This document shows positions 46,135 to 54,803 of a stretch of DNA of 64,000 nt, one piece after another. The notes beneath the pieces are model-generated. The model ran no database searches and was not told the origin of the DNA. It was given only the letters and a program-made list of their open reading frames with translations. Position numbers and translations under genes: made by a program. Each line of letters starts with the position of its first letter. Position 1 is the stretch's first letter. Origin of the DNA: Tenacibaculum sp. (GTDB taxonomy: Bacteria > Bacteroidota > Bacteroidia > Flavobacteriales > Flavobacteriaceae); the NCBI GenBank assembly GCA_020629275.1, contig JAHDDQ010000003.1:23484-87483 (forward strand), in the 5' to 3' direction.

Positions 46135-47742
46135 GTGAAGCTTCAAAGTCGATTTTTCTTACTGAGTATTCTTCTATTTTTATTTCAACAATGCGCTAGG
46201 AAGGGTAGGCCTGAAGGAGGACCTAAAGATGAAGATGCTCCAATAATGCTTGTAGCAAAACCTGCTAATGAAAGCGTTAACTTTAAAGATAATTCTATTC
46301 GTATTTACTTTGATGAATATGTTACCTTAAAAGATCTCAACAAACAATTAATTGTTTCTCCTCCTTTCAAAAACCCTCCACTTATCACACCGCAAGGCAC
46401 ACCCAGTAAGTATATCAATATAAAAATTTTAGATACATTAAAGGAAAACACTACGTATACTTTTAATTTTGGTAATGCTATTCAGGACAACAATGAGGGT
46501 AATAAAATTGAAAATTTCAAATATGTTCTTTCTACTGGTAATTTAATTGACTCTTTAACAATTAAAGGTGCTGTAAGAGATATTGAGAAAAAGCTACCTA
46601 CAAAGAATTACAGTTTATTACTTTACAAATTAGATTCTACTTATAATGATTCTATAGTTTATAAAGAAAAACCAAATTATGTAACTAGAACAATAGATTC
46701 AACAAATTATAAATTCACAAATATTGGTGAAGGCGAATATGCTATTTTTGCAATCGATGAAGAAGTTTCAAATTATAAGTTTGATCCTAAAACAGATAAG
46801 ATTGGGTTTTTGAATACATCCGTATTCTTACCTAAAGACAGTATTATTGATAGCGATATGGTTCTTTTTAGCGAATTACTCCCTTATAAACTCAAAAGAG
46901 GAAAACAAACGCATAAAGGGAAAATTCAGTTTGGGTACACAGGTAAACAAACAAATATGAAAGTTCGTTTATTATCTAATACTCCTAAAAACTTTAAATT
47001 TTATACTAAATTCGAGGAAGATAAGGATACTCTTAACTATTGGTATGCTCCTATTGATATAAAAGCAGATTCTTTGAACTTCATAATAAGTAATAAAAAT
47101 GTTATAGACACTGCTACTGTTTTTTTAAGGAAAAAGAAACTCGACTCTTTGTCTATAAGCTCATCTGTTAAAGGTAATTTACATTTAACAGATACATTAT
47201 TCTTAAAAGCTAACAACCCTATCATTAAAGTTGATGAAGATAAGTTCTCGTTAATGAAGAGTGATTCTATTCCTGTTGAATACGAGCTTAAAAAGCATGA
47301 TATAAATACATTTGCTATCTTCTTTGAAAAAGAAATAAAAACTCCATATACTTTACAAGTTCTTCCTGAAGCTTTTCAAGATTTATATGATGTAAAATCT
47401 AAAGACACCCTTAATTATAAATTCAACACAAAAGATATTGAAGATTATGGCACTATCTTCTTAGATGTTAAAAAGAAATTTGACAATCCGGTTATTATTG
47501 AAGTTTTAGCTAAAGATGAGCTTATTAGAACGCAATATGTTGAAACTTCAAAAACTATTGAGTTTAAGTTACTAGAGCCTAGACAATATGTTATAAGAGC
47601 TATAATAGATGATAATAAAAATGGTGTTTGGGACACTGGTAATTTATTAAAAAAACAGCAACCTGAAAAAATCATTTACTTCTCTCAGAAGTTAAAAGTT
47701 AGAGCGAATTGGTCATTCAATGAAACTTTCACCATAGAATAA
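46135..47742 (+). CDS. Ig-like domain-containing secreted (lipo)protein
   Basis: The 535-residue protein is exported by the signal MKLQSRFFLLSILLFLFQQC, where the cysteine may be lipidated although the QQC box is a weak match. It is followed by ARKGRPEGGPKDEDAP, a mature N-terminus typical of Bacteroidota Ig-like lipoproteins. Residues about 40-130 form a bacterial Ig-like (Big_5/SbsA-type) domain (KPANESVNFKDNSIRIYFDE, LKENTTYTFNFGNAIQDN). The remaining beta-rich region ends with a segment IRAIIDDNKNGVWDTG that resembles a Ca-binding or prealbumin-like loop. The start is GTG. Function is unknown; surface or periplasmic scaffolding is plausible. Confidence 0.85.
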   Translation: MKLQSRFFLLSILLFLFQQCARKGRPEGGPKDEDAPIMLVAKPANESVNFKDNSIRIYFDEYVTLKDLNKQLIVSPPFKNPPLITPQGTPSKYINIKILDTLKENTTYTFNFGNAIQDNNEGNKIENFKYVLSTGNLIDSLTIKGAVRDIEKKLPTKNYSLLLYKLDSTYNDSIVYKEKPNYVTRTIDSTNYKFTNIGEGEYAIFAIDEEVSNYKFDPKTDKIGFLNTSVFLPKDSIIDSDMVLFSELLPYKLKRGKQTHKGKIQFGYTGKQTNMKVRLLSNTPKNFKFYTKFEEDKDTLNYWYAPIDIKADSLNFIISNKNVIDTATVFLRKKKLDSLSISSSVKGNLHLTDTLFLKANNPIIKVDEDKFSLMKSDSIPVEYELKKHDINTFAIFFEKEIKTPYTLQVLPEAFQDLYDVKSKDTLNYKFNTKDIEDYGTIFLDVKKKFDNPVIIEVLAKDELIRTQYVETSKTIEFKLLEPRQYVIRAIIDDNKNGVWDTGNLLKKQQPEKIIYFSQKLKVRANWSFNETFTIE

Positions 47743-47776
47743 AAAAAAGAGATGTTATAAATAACATCTCTTTTTT
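47743..47776. terminator. Bidirectional terminator between convergent genes
   Basis: AAAAAAGAGATGTTAT pairs perfectly with ATAACATCTCTTTTTT across a two-base loop, starting at the stop codon of the Ig-like gene. A and T runs on opposite sides allow termination of the facing TonB-like gene as well. Confidence 0.92.
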
Positions 47777-47805
47777 AAGTTTATTTTTAATTCTTCGATG
47801 ATTCT

Positions 47806-48471
47806 TTACAAAGAATAATTAAGGTATATTTCATAAGAAACTGGAACAGTATTACCTTCTTTACTAGCTGGTATAAAAGTTGGTAAATTACTTACTAACT
47901 TTTTGCTGTAGGTAGATAAAATCTTATTTTGATTAGGATCGCTAACTCTAATATTAGTTACTTTTCCATTCTTATTTATAACAAATTTAACAGCCACTTT
48001 GCCTGTTATTCCTTTTTCTATAGCTTTTGTAGGGTAAACAAAATTATTTTGAATGTAATTAGTTACCTCTGAATTAAAACATTTTTTTAATTCAGTTTCC
48101 GTTTTGCAAGCCGAGAATAGAGGTATCTTATCTACGTTATCGAACGCGTATACTTTCTTTGAAACGTCTGCTCTATTTTCTTTACTAGAAATAGCAACTT
48201 TTTTAATCGTTGTAATATTGGTTGCTTTTTTATCTACAGGAGCTTCTTCTACAACGTTATCATCTTTCTTTCTTTTAATCAGAAAACGATTTTTTGCTGC
48301 AGATTCTTCGTCCTTAATTTTGTCTACTGATTTTTTGTAGACAACTTCTACTTCAAAATTCTTGAAACTATTAAGACCACTTTTAACTTTAATTGACTGC
48401 TTATCATCACTTTGTGCGTTGGCAATACTAACCACACAAAGGCACATGAATAGCCATTGTACTTTTTTCAT
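47806..48471 (-). CDS. secreted TonB C-terminal-domain protein (fourth paralogue)
   Basis: The 221-residue protein has a signal peptide (MKKVQWLFMCLCVVSIANAQ), a charged linker and a cysteine pair in FSACKTETELKKCFNSEV, matching the second pair of the paralogues at 38779 and 42647. The C-terminal TonB fold reads YPTKAIEKGITGKVAVKFVI, NKNGKVTNIRVSDP, LPTFIPASKEGNTVPV. The first conserved cysteine head of the other copies is missing. No receptor gene is adjacent, so its outer-membrane partner must be elsewhere, or its job may differ from the cassette copies. Confidence 0.82.
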   Translation of the reverse strand: MKKVQWLFMCLCVVSIANAQSDDKQSIKVKSGLNSFKNFEVEVVYKKSVDKIKDEESAAKNRFLIKRKKDDNVVEEAPVDKKATNITTIKKVAISSKENRADVSKKVYAFDNVDKIPLFSACKTETELKKCFNSEVTNYIQNNFVYPTKAIEKGITGKVAVKFVINKNGKVTNIRVSDPNQNKILSTYSKKLVSNLPTFIPASKEGNTVPVSYEIYLNYSL

Positions 48472-48605
48472 CTTGGAGGGGGATTAAATTAGTATTCATT
48501 GTAATATTTAGGGATTACTAAATTAATAAAAAAAATAGAATTTCGACATGTGTTCTTAACTTTTTTTTAACAAAACATACCGAAAAACAGTAATAATATA
48601 TTTAA

Positions 48606-50300
48606 TTAACTTTTATCTGCTTTTGCCCAGTTATCTCGTAAGCCCACAGTTTTATTAAAGACTAGATTTCCACTAGTTGTGTCGTTATCGATATTGAAAT
48701 ATCCTAAGCGTTGGAACTGAAAACGATCTCCAATATTAGATGTTGCTAAACTAGGCTCTACAAAGGCATTAATTATTTTTAATGAATCAGGATTTAAAAA
48801 CTCCATAAAGTCTTTGTCTTTATGACTATCTGGAGCCTCGTCTAGAAACAATCTATCATACACTCTAACCTCGGCTTTTACAGCATGCTTTATAGATACC
48901 CAATGTAATGTTCCTTTAACTTTACGTTTACTCTCTTCTGTTCCACTTCCAGATTTACTTAAAGGATCGTAAGTACAATGAATTTCAGTAACGTTTCCTT
49001 CATCATCTTTAATGCAGCTTTCGCCTTTAATTATATATGCATTTTTCAAACGTACTTCTTTACCAAGTGTTAATCTGAAGTATTTTCGATTAGCTTCTTC
49101 TTTAAAATCTTCTCTTTCTATATATAGTTCTCTTGAAAAAGGTACTTCTCTACTTCCAGAATTTTCATCTTCTGGATTATTCTCTGCTATTAATAATTCT
49201 TCTTTATCTTCCGGATAATTCGTTATTACAAGCTTAACAGGGTTTAAAACTCCCATCACTCTATTTGCAGATTTATTTAAATCTTCTCTTATTTTAAACT
49301 CTAATAAAGCAACATCTATTACGTTTTCTCTTTTTGAAACTCCTACAGTTTCAATGAAATTTCTTATCGCTAATGGTGTGTACCCTCTTCTTCTTAAACC
49401 TGAAATGGTCGGCATTCTTGGATCATCCCATCCTGAAACAGCACCTTCCTCAACCAACCTGAGTAACTTACGTTTACTCATTATGGTATAGCTTAAATTT
49501 AATCTTGAAAACTCGCGTTGCTTAGGCGGTAGAGGATACTTTTCTTTGTTGAATTCATATATGTTATCTCTAAACCAATTGTACAACTCTCTATGTGGCT
49601 TAAATTCCAAAGAACATAACGAATGTGAGACTTGTTCTATATAATCACTTTCACCATGCGTCCAATCGTACATTGGATAGATTACCCAGTTATTACCTGT
49701 TCTATGATGCGCCTTCTTTAAAATTCGATACATTATAGGATCTCTCATTAACATATTTGGAGATGCCATATCAATTTTTGCTCTTAAAACATGAGTTCCT
49801 TCTTCGAATTCTCCTGCTTTCATTCGGCTGAATAAATCTAAATTCTCTTCAACAGTTCTATCTCTAAAAGGGCTATTAGTACCGTGCTCAGTCGGCGTTC
49901 CTTTTTGTTCAGCCATAGCTTCTGATGATTGCGAATCTATGTACGCTTTTCTTTCTTTAATTAGTAATACAGCCCAATCATATAATTCTTGAAAATAATC
50001 CGAAGAATAACATTCGTTAGCCCATTTATATCCTAACCAAGAAACATCTCTTTTTATAGCATCTACGTATTCTTGCTCTTCTTTAGCTGGATTTGTATCA
50101 TCAAAACGAAGATTTACAGGCGCGCTATATCTTTCACCTAAACCGAAGCTTATACCTATAGCTTTAGTATGCCCAATGTGTAAGTAACCATTAGGTTCAG
50201 GAGGAAATCGAAAACGCAACTTTTCTTTTGGCATGCCGTTGCTTAAATCCTCTTCAATAATTTGCTCTATAAAGTTTAATGACTTCTTTTCTTCTGACAT
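48606..50300 (-). CDS. glnS: glutaminyl-tRNA synthetase
   Basis: This class I synthetase charges tRNA-Gln directly. The 564-residue protein has the N-terminal catalytic signature RFPPEPNGYLHIGHTKAIG with the HIGH motif, NLRFDDTNPAKEEQEYVD, and the KMSKS equivalent TIMSKRKLLRLVEEG. A C-terminal beta-barrel anticodon-binding domain completes the protein (LRLKNAYIIKGE-type strands and FQFQRLGYFNID at the end). GlnRS rather than GluRS is indicated by the TMSKRKL loop, by DDPRMPTISGLRRRGYTP and by the beta-barrel domain. Its presence means that this organism need not rely solely on GatCAB transamidation for Gln-tRNA. Confidence 0.97.
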   Translation of the reverse strand: MSEEKKSLNFIEQIIEEDLSNGMPKEKLRFRFPPEPNGYLHIGHTKAIGISFGLGERYSAPVNLRFDDTNPAKEEQEYVDAIKRDVSWLGYKWANECYSSDYFQELYDWAVLLIKERKAYIDSQSSEAMAEQKGTPTEHGTNSPFRDRTVEENLDLFSRMKAGEFEEGTHVLRAKIDMASPNMLMRDPIMYRILKKAHHRTGNNWVIYPMYDWTHGESDYIEQVSHSLCSLEFKPHRELYNWFRDNIYEFNKEKYPLPPKQREFSRLNLSYTIMSKRKLLRLVEEGAVSGWDDPRMPTISGLRRRGYTPLAIRNFIETVGVSKRENVIDVALLEFKIREDLNKSANRVMGVLNPVKLVITNYPEDKEELLIAENNPEDENSGSREVPFSRELYIEREDFKEEANRKYFRLTLGKEVRLKNAYIIKGESCIKDDEGNVTEIHCTYDPLSKSGSGTEESKRKVKGTLHWVSIKHAVKAEVRVYDRLFLDEAPDSHKDKDFMEFLNPDSLKIINAFVEPSLATSNIGDRFQFQRLGYFNIDNDTTSGNLVFNKTVGLRDNWAKADKS

Positions 50301-50320
50301 GATATATTAATTATTTACGG

Positions 50321-50328
50321 CAAAAATA
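50321..50328 (-). promoter_or_regulatory. -7 element of glnS
   Basis: On the minus strand TATTTTTG fits TANNTTTG and ends 20 bases before the glnS ATG, the same spacing seen at aspS. Confidence 0.45.
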
Positions 50329-50344
50329 ATTATTATAAAGAAAA

Positions 50345-50368
50345 AAAGCAGTGTAAAAACACTGCTTT
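50345..50368 (-). terminator. terminator of the small secreted protein gene
   Basis: AAAGCAGTGT pairs with ACACTGCTTT around a four-base loop. On the minus strand it is followed by a T tract and lies 22 bases after the stop of the gene at 50391. Confidence 0.9.
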
Positions 50369-50390
50369 ATTATTTAGTTGATACTTTTTG

Positions 50391-50753
50391 CTACTCAACC
50401 CAATATTGTAATGTTACTCCTACAGTTTCATCAGATCCTTCAGTAATTGTGATAAACTCAGAAGAAGCACCGTCGAAATATCCGTCATATGCGCCTATTC
50501 TATAACTTCCTGCTGGCAAATTAGAAATAACACCTGACTCTCCATAATAATAATCATCGTAATAATATTGATTTGTTTCAATATTATAGGCGTAATAGCC
50601 TGACAAAGTATTTGTAGAAACTTTATTTCCTGAACGGTCTACTAAACTAACAATAATTTCAAACTCTTCTTGAGCTGGGACTTCTAATGATACATTTTTT
50701 GTTGTGAAGGCGAAAGAAAAGATCGCAAATGCTACGTACAATAATTTTTTCAT
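50391..50753 (-). CDS. small secreted beta-sandwich-like protein, tyrosine-rich
   Basis: The 120-residue protein has a signal peptide (MKKLLYVAFAIFSFAFTTKN) and a short mature domain with the pattern VSLVDRSGNKVSTNTLSGYY, then NLPAGSYRIGAYDGYF. This resembles carboxypeptidase-regulatory or prealbumin-like beta-sandwiches, in which a 'LPAGSYRI' strand is common. An unusual cluster of tyrosine and aspartate (QYYYDDYYYGES) occupies one loop. No family name can be given. It stands alone with its own terminator. Confidence 0.65.
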   Translation of the reverse strand: MKKLLYVAFAIFSFAFTTKNVSLEVPAQEEFEIIVSLVDRSGNKVSTNTLSGYYAYNIETNQYYYDDYYYGESGVISNLPAGSYRIGAYDGYFDGASSEFITITEGSDETVGVTLQYWVE

Positions 50754-50843
50754 TTTTTTGGTTTTAAAATTTCATCTTAAATTTCTAAAAATGAAGTTTA
50801 TTATACTTTTTCACATTGTTAAAATTATATCATCTTAAAGTTA

Positions 50844-52700
50844 TTATTCTCCCGTTTTGAATACGTTATTAAGTGGGTTAATATCTGCCATAAAACCTGT
50901 TTTATCAATTTCTACTGATTTTACTTTTTTAGAAACATCAAAACTATAAGTAGTATATGCCCACCCCCAATCTTTTAATACTGTTGCTTTTGTTGGTTTG
51001 TTTCCTCTCATCATTTCTAATGGAATGTTGAACAACTCTTTACTTCCGTCTGCATATTCAACACTTACATCTAAAGGCATTGGCATCGCGCCTATTCGCT
51101 CTAAGGTAATCTGCTTATCTTTTACTTGTTTAATACCGTAATCGATCGTATTTGTAGTTTGCGTCCACTCATTTAAATACCAATCTAAATGTATTCCTGA
51201 AACTTTTTCAGCGGTTCTTTTTATATCGTTAGGTATAGGGTGTTTGAACGAAAAATCAGCGAAATATTTTTTAAGTGTCTTTGCTACATTCTCTGCTCCA
51301 ATTATATATTCTAATTGACTTAAAAAGATACTTCCTTTGCTATAACTTGCTATTCCATAAGCTAAATTGGTTTCGTAACGATCGGCATGTGTGGTAAGTG
51401 GTTTTTCTTTTCCTGCCTTTACTACATAATTATACCCCCTGTACGAACCTTCATTTGGGTTAGCTTTGTTTTTTCCTAAGATTTCATTTTCAGCTTTATT
51501 TGAGATATACGTAGTAAAACCTTCGTCCATCCAAGGATGTTTACTTTCATTTGTTGCTAATAGAAACTGAAACCAAGTATGTGCCATTTCGTGTGCGGTT
51601 ACACCAAATAAGCTTCCCCATTTTCTTTTTCCTGTAATCAGCGTACATTGCGCATACTCCATACCTCCATCTCCTCCTTGAATTATAGAATATTGCTTGT
51701 AAGGATACTTTCCTATATGCTTACTGAAATAATTCATTAAATCAGCTGTTTTAGGCTGAAGCTTTTTCCAATTATCTAAATATTCTTGTTCTAATGTTTT
51801 CTTATAAAAGAAATGTAAATCTATTCCACTTTCCATCTTAAAAATATCGTGTTGATATTCTTTATCTGCCGCCCATGTAAAATCGTGAATATTTTCTCCT
51901 TTAAATTTCCATGTTAATTTTTTTCCTCTGGGTCTGTCTAATTTTTTTGATTTATCCTCGTAGCCATGACCTACTTCTTGTGGGTTTTGCAAATTTCCTG
52001 TACCCCCTACAACATAATCTTTGTGTATGTGAAGTGTTACATCAAAATTTCCCCAAACTCCGTGAAACTCCCTAGCAATATATGGTGGAGTATGCCATCC
52101 TTCGAAATCATATTCCGCCATTTTAGGATACCATTGTGTCATTGATAAAGCTACTCCTTCTTTATTATTCCTTCCAGACCTACGTATTTGTTTAGGTACT
52201 TGCGCTTCAAAATCCATTTCAAACACTGCTTTTTCTCCAGTTCTAATAGGTTTATTTAAAACAACTTCTAAAATTGTTCCTACTATTTCATAAGAAACTT
52301 TTTCACCATTTTGCTTTAACGATTTTACTTTTATATATCCTATTTCTGAAGGACTTAATTTAGCTATTCTACTTTCAGGCTTTACTTCAGGATTTGTCGA
52401 TTTATTAACCATTCTTCCATCCGGATCATCGATAGCATGTAAACGGGCATCCATTTGTGAGTTAGGTTGAAATGCATTGAAATATAAGTGATAGAAAACT
52501 TTTGTTAACTCGTCCGGTGAATTGTTTGTATAGGTAAGTTTTTGTTTTCCCTGATATTGATATTTTTTCACATCAACATCAATATCCATTTCGTAGTCGA
52601 CATGTTGCTGCCAATAACCAGGATTATTATTTGCTTTTTGTGCAACAACAACACAGGTAATCATGAATACTAGTGTAAATAAGTAACTTGCTTTTTTCAT
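50844..52700 (-). CDS. secreted M1-family zinc metallopeptidase
   Basis: This 618-residue exported aminopeptidase-like enzyme has a signal peptide (SYLFTLVFMITCVVVAQ). The zinc site is intact: HEMAH followed 18 residues later by the glutamate in WMDEGFTTYIS. Upstream, GGMEYAQCTLI corresponds to the GxMEN exopeptidase motif, but N is replaced by Y-A, so N-terminal amine recognition may differ from classical aminopeptidases. Periplasmic or extracellular protein degradation is the likely role. The C-terminal region is a beta-rich domain ending GFMADINPLNN. The S8 protease gene lies 72 bases upstream in the same direction, but a terminator separates the two. Confidence 0.92.
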   Translation of the reverse strand: MKKASYLFTLVFMITCVVVAQKANNNPGYWQQHVDYEMDIDVDVKKYQYQGKQKLTYTNNSPDELTKVFYHLYFNAFQPNSQMDARLHAIDDPDGRMVNKSTNPEVKPESRIAKLSPSEIGYIKVKSLKQNGEKVSYEIVGTILEVVLNKPIRTGEKAVFEMDFEAQVPKQIRRSGRNNKEGVALSMTQWYPKMAEYDFEGWHTPPYIAREFHGVWGNFDVTLHIHKDYVVGGTGNLQNPQEVGHGYEDKSKKLDRPRGKKLTWKFKGENIHDFTWAADKEYQHDIFKMESGIDLHFFYKKTLEQEYLDNWKKLQPKTADLMNYFSKHIGKYPYKQYSIIQGGDGGMEYAQCTLITGKRKWGSLFGVTAHEMAHTWFQFLLATNESKHPWMDEGFTTYISNKAENEILGKNKANPNEGSYRGYNYVVKAGKEKPLTTHADRYETNLAYGIASYSKGSIFLSQLEYIIGAENVAKTLKKYFADFSFKHPIPNDIKRTAEKVSGIHLDWYLNEWTQTTNTIDYGIKQVKDKQITLERIGAMPMPLDVSVEYADGSKELFNIPLEMMRGNKPTKATVLKDWGWAYTTYSFDVSKKVKSVEIDKTGFMADINPLNNVFKTGE

Positions 52701-52727
52701 TATTATTCCTTTTTGTTTTAATCAAAA

Positions 52728-52751
52728 AAAAGAGCATTTACATGCTCTTTT
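52728..52751 (-). terminator. terminator of the S8 protease gene
   Basis: AAAAGAGCAT pairs perfectly with ATGCTCTTTT around a TTAC loop, with a T tract on the minus strand, 21 bases after the protease stop. Confidence 0.9.
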
Positions 52752-52771
52752 ATATTTTCTCTACTCGTATG

Positions 52772-54412
52772 TTATCTTCCGTTAACCATTCTATCTGCCA
52801 TTCGTAAAGCATTGTATGCATTTACAACTCTACCAGAAACTGATAAGTCTTCAAATGGCACTAACTCTCCGTCAGGATTAACTCTTGATCTAGATCCAGG
52901 CTTAGTAACTTGAATTCCAATTTTAGTTCCTGAATTCATTAAAATATGTTTTACTTGACTTGCCGATAATTCTGGATAGTACGAACGAACTAAAGCTGCT
53001 ACACCTGCTGTAGCTGGAGACGCCATAGACGTTCCACTTATGGCTTCATATGTGTTTTCTGGGAATGTTGAATATATACTTACTCCTGGAGCAAAAACGT
53101 CTACATTTTCTTTACCGTAATTAGAAAAGCCAGCTGGCAATGCTTTGTTATAGTTTGCGCTCATAGCCCCTACAGTAAGGAAATTATCAGAAACTTCATT
53201 CGTCAAATCTGGTGCATCGTTAGGAAACGTTTTTTCAACATCTATATTTTTCCCATCGTTCCCCGCTGCATTAACTATTAATACATCTTTTTCAGCTGCA
53301 TATTTAATAGCTTCATAAACCCATTCTTTGTTCGGAGAGAATGCTTTACCAAAACTCGTATTAATGACTTTAGCTCCATTGTCTACGGCGTAACGAATAC
53401 CTAAGGCAACATCTTTATCATACTCATCTCCATTTGAAACTGAACGCACTGCTAGTATTTTAACATTGTCTGCAACTCCATTCATTCCTTTACCGTTATT
53501 TCTAGATGCTGCAATAATACCAGCAACATGTGAACCATGTGATTCTGTTTTTACAGAGTGCCCAATATTTCCATCTCCATATCCAGGTTTGTCATTTATA
53601 TCGTAAGCATTATCACCTACTACTGTACGGTAATCTGTTTTTAAATTATCTCCATCAATTGTTTTCTGTGCTTTCTTAATGGCATCCTTTAAACGCTCTT
53701 CCATTACAGGCATAGTACTTCCATTAGCTTTGACAAAGTTAATAGCAAAATCAATTGCTTCTTTTAACTCACTATTTTCGGTTCTTATCGCTTTAACTTC
53801 TTTAAAAGTATATTCATCTTTTTTCAAATACTTACTTAAAATATCATCAGAAAATAGAACACGAGATAAATAATTCTGATATCTGAATTTTGTTTCTTTA
53901 GCCTCTTTTACTTTACCTTCTTGATATTTTTTTACTTCAGCTAATGTTTCGGCATCAGCTATAGACGGGTTCATTAAAATACGTTCGTATTCCAAATGTT
54001 CATCATATGATTTTCCTAAAAAATTCCACCCGTTAATATCATCAACATAACCATTTTTATCGTCATCGATTCCATTACCTGCTATTTCTCCTTTGTTAAC
54101 CCAGGCTACATCTTTTAAATCTTCGTGTTCTAAATCTTGTCCACTATCTACTACACCAACGACAACCTCAATACTTTTTTTCCCCTTTAAAAACTCGTAC
54201 GCTTTATTAACACTCATTCCAGGAATAGAATCTGTAGCAAGATCAAGGTGCTGCCAGTTTTCTTTCTCAGCATCTGTTAAAGGTGCTTTCTTTTCTGAAA
54301 CATTTACTATGGTATTTGGTCCTTGTGGGACAGGTAAATTACTTATAGTTTTACAACTTGACAAAGAAACTATTACCACAAATGTGCATATAATGAATTT
54401 AATAATTTTCAT
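52772..54412 (-). CDS. subtilisin-like S8 serine protease, lipoprotein
   Basis: The 546-residue protein carries a lipoprotein signal (VVIVSLSSC, Cys20) and a complete S8 catalytic triad: Asp in VVGVVDSGQDLEHEDL (about residue 89), His in SHGSHVAGIIAA and Ser in SGTSMASPATAGVAAL. Between Asp and His lies a long charged, helical insertion of about 130 residues (roughly 140-270), typical of Bacteroidota S8 lipoproteins. It is probably displayed at the cell surface or periplasm and degrades proteins. There is no C-terminal T9SS sorting domain; the protein ends shortly after the catalytic domain. Confidence 0.94.
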   Translation of the reverse strand: MKIIKFIICTFVVIVSLSSCKTISNLPVPQGPNTIVNVSEKKAPLTDAEKENWQHLDLATDSIPGMSVNKAYEFLKGKKSIEVVVGVVDSGQDLEHEDLKDVAWVNKGEIAGNGIDDDKNGYVDDINGWNFLGKSYDEHLEYERILMNPSIADAETLAEVKKYQEGKVKEAKETKFRYQNYLSRVLFSDDILSKYLKKDEYTFKEVKAIRTENSELKEAIDFAINFVKANGSTMPVMEERLKDAIKKAQKTIDGDNLKTDYRTVVGDNAYDINDKPGYGDGNIGHSVKTESHGSHVAGIIAASRNNGKGMNGVADNVKILAVRSVSNGDEYDKDVALGIRYAVDNGAKVINTSFGKAFSPNKEWVYEAIKYAAEKDVLIVNAAGNDGKNIDVEKTFPNDAPDLTNEVSDNFLTVGAMSANYNKALPAGFSNYGKENVDVFAPGVSIYSTFPENTYEAISGTSMASPATAGVAALVRSYYPELSASQVKHILMNSGTKIGIQVTKPGSRSRVNPDGELVPFEDLSVSGRVVNAYNALRMADRMVNGR

Positions 54413-54511
54413 AAATATCTATTTTAAATCAAAATGTAAATCTATTGCTTTAAAATTATGATCAAAAATATATTTTTTGTTTTTTTAAGATTTGTTGGTT
54501 GACATATTTCT

Positions 54512-54519
54512 TATTTTTG
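54512..54519 (+). promoter_or_regulatory. -7 element before the GG-leader peptide gene
   Basis: TATTTTTG fits TANNTTTG and ends 23 bases before the ATG. TTG triplets at 54492 and 54495 lie 17 and 14 bases upstream of it, somewhat closer than the usual 19-21. Confidence 0.45.
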
Positions 54520-54542
54520 ATTTTAATTAAAATAAAAAAAAT

Positions 54543-54743
54543 ATGACTAAATTCGAAAAATTAAAATCTTTCAAAATCACAAAAGAAACAGCAAAGTTAA
54601 TAAACGGAGGTAATTATCCTTCCTTTGCACAACAACAATGTCTTGAAGCTCAAAATTGGCTTGAAGAAAATAATGTCGCAAGATGCCCTAGAAACTGTGG
54701 AGAATCGGGAAGATATCTTGACATGGAATATATCTTTTGTTAA
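54543..54743 (+). CDS. double-glycine-leader secreted peptide with four cysteines (bacteriocin/RiPP-like precursor)
   Basis: The 66-residue peptide starts MTKFEKLKSFKITKETAKLI and continues NGG, a leader of the Bacteroidota GG type (natural-product-precursor family, as in TIGR04149-like peptides). Cleavage after Gly23 by a C39 peptidase-transporter would release a 43-residue core with cysteines at positions 33, 48, 52 and 66 of the precursor. These could form two disulfides or be modified. The core is rich in polar residues and ends in Cys. No modification enzyme, C39 transporter or immunity gene is adjacent, so it would use machinery encoded elsewhere. A -7 box lies 23 bases upstream and a long hairpin lies downstream. 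Activity is unknown: bacteriocin, signal and secreted effector are all open. Confidence 0.75.
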   Translation: MTKFEKLKSFKITKETAKLINGGNYPSFAQQQCLEAQNWLEENNVARCPRNCGESGRYLDMEYIFC

Positions 54744-54751
54744 TTAAATTA

Positions 54752-54803
54752 TTTTTCAACTAGAAAGTCTTTTGATATTACAATAGACTTTCTAGTTGAA
54801 AAA
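54752..54803. terminator. long hairpin between the GG peptide and the MBL hydrolase
   Basis: TTTTTCAACTAGAAAGTCT (54752-54770) pairs perfectly with AGACTTTCTAGTTGAAAAA (54785-54803), a 19-bp stem with a 14-base loop. The right arm overlaps the last codons of the convergent MBL gene. There is no separate T tract outside the stem, so its function as a classical terminator is likely but not certain. Confidence 0.7.
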
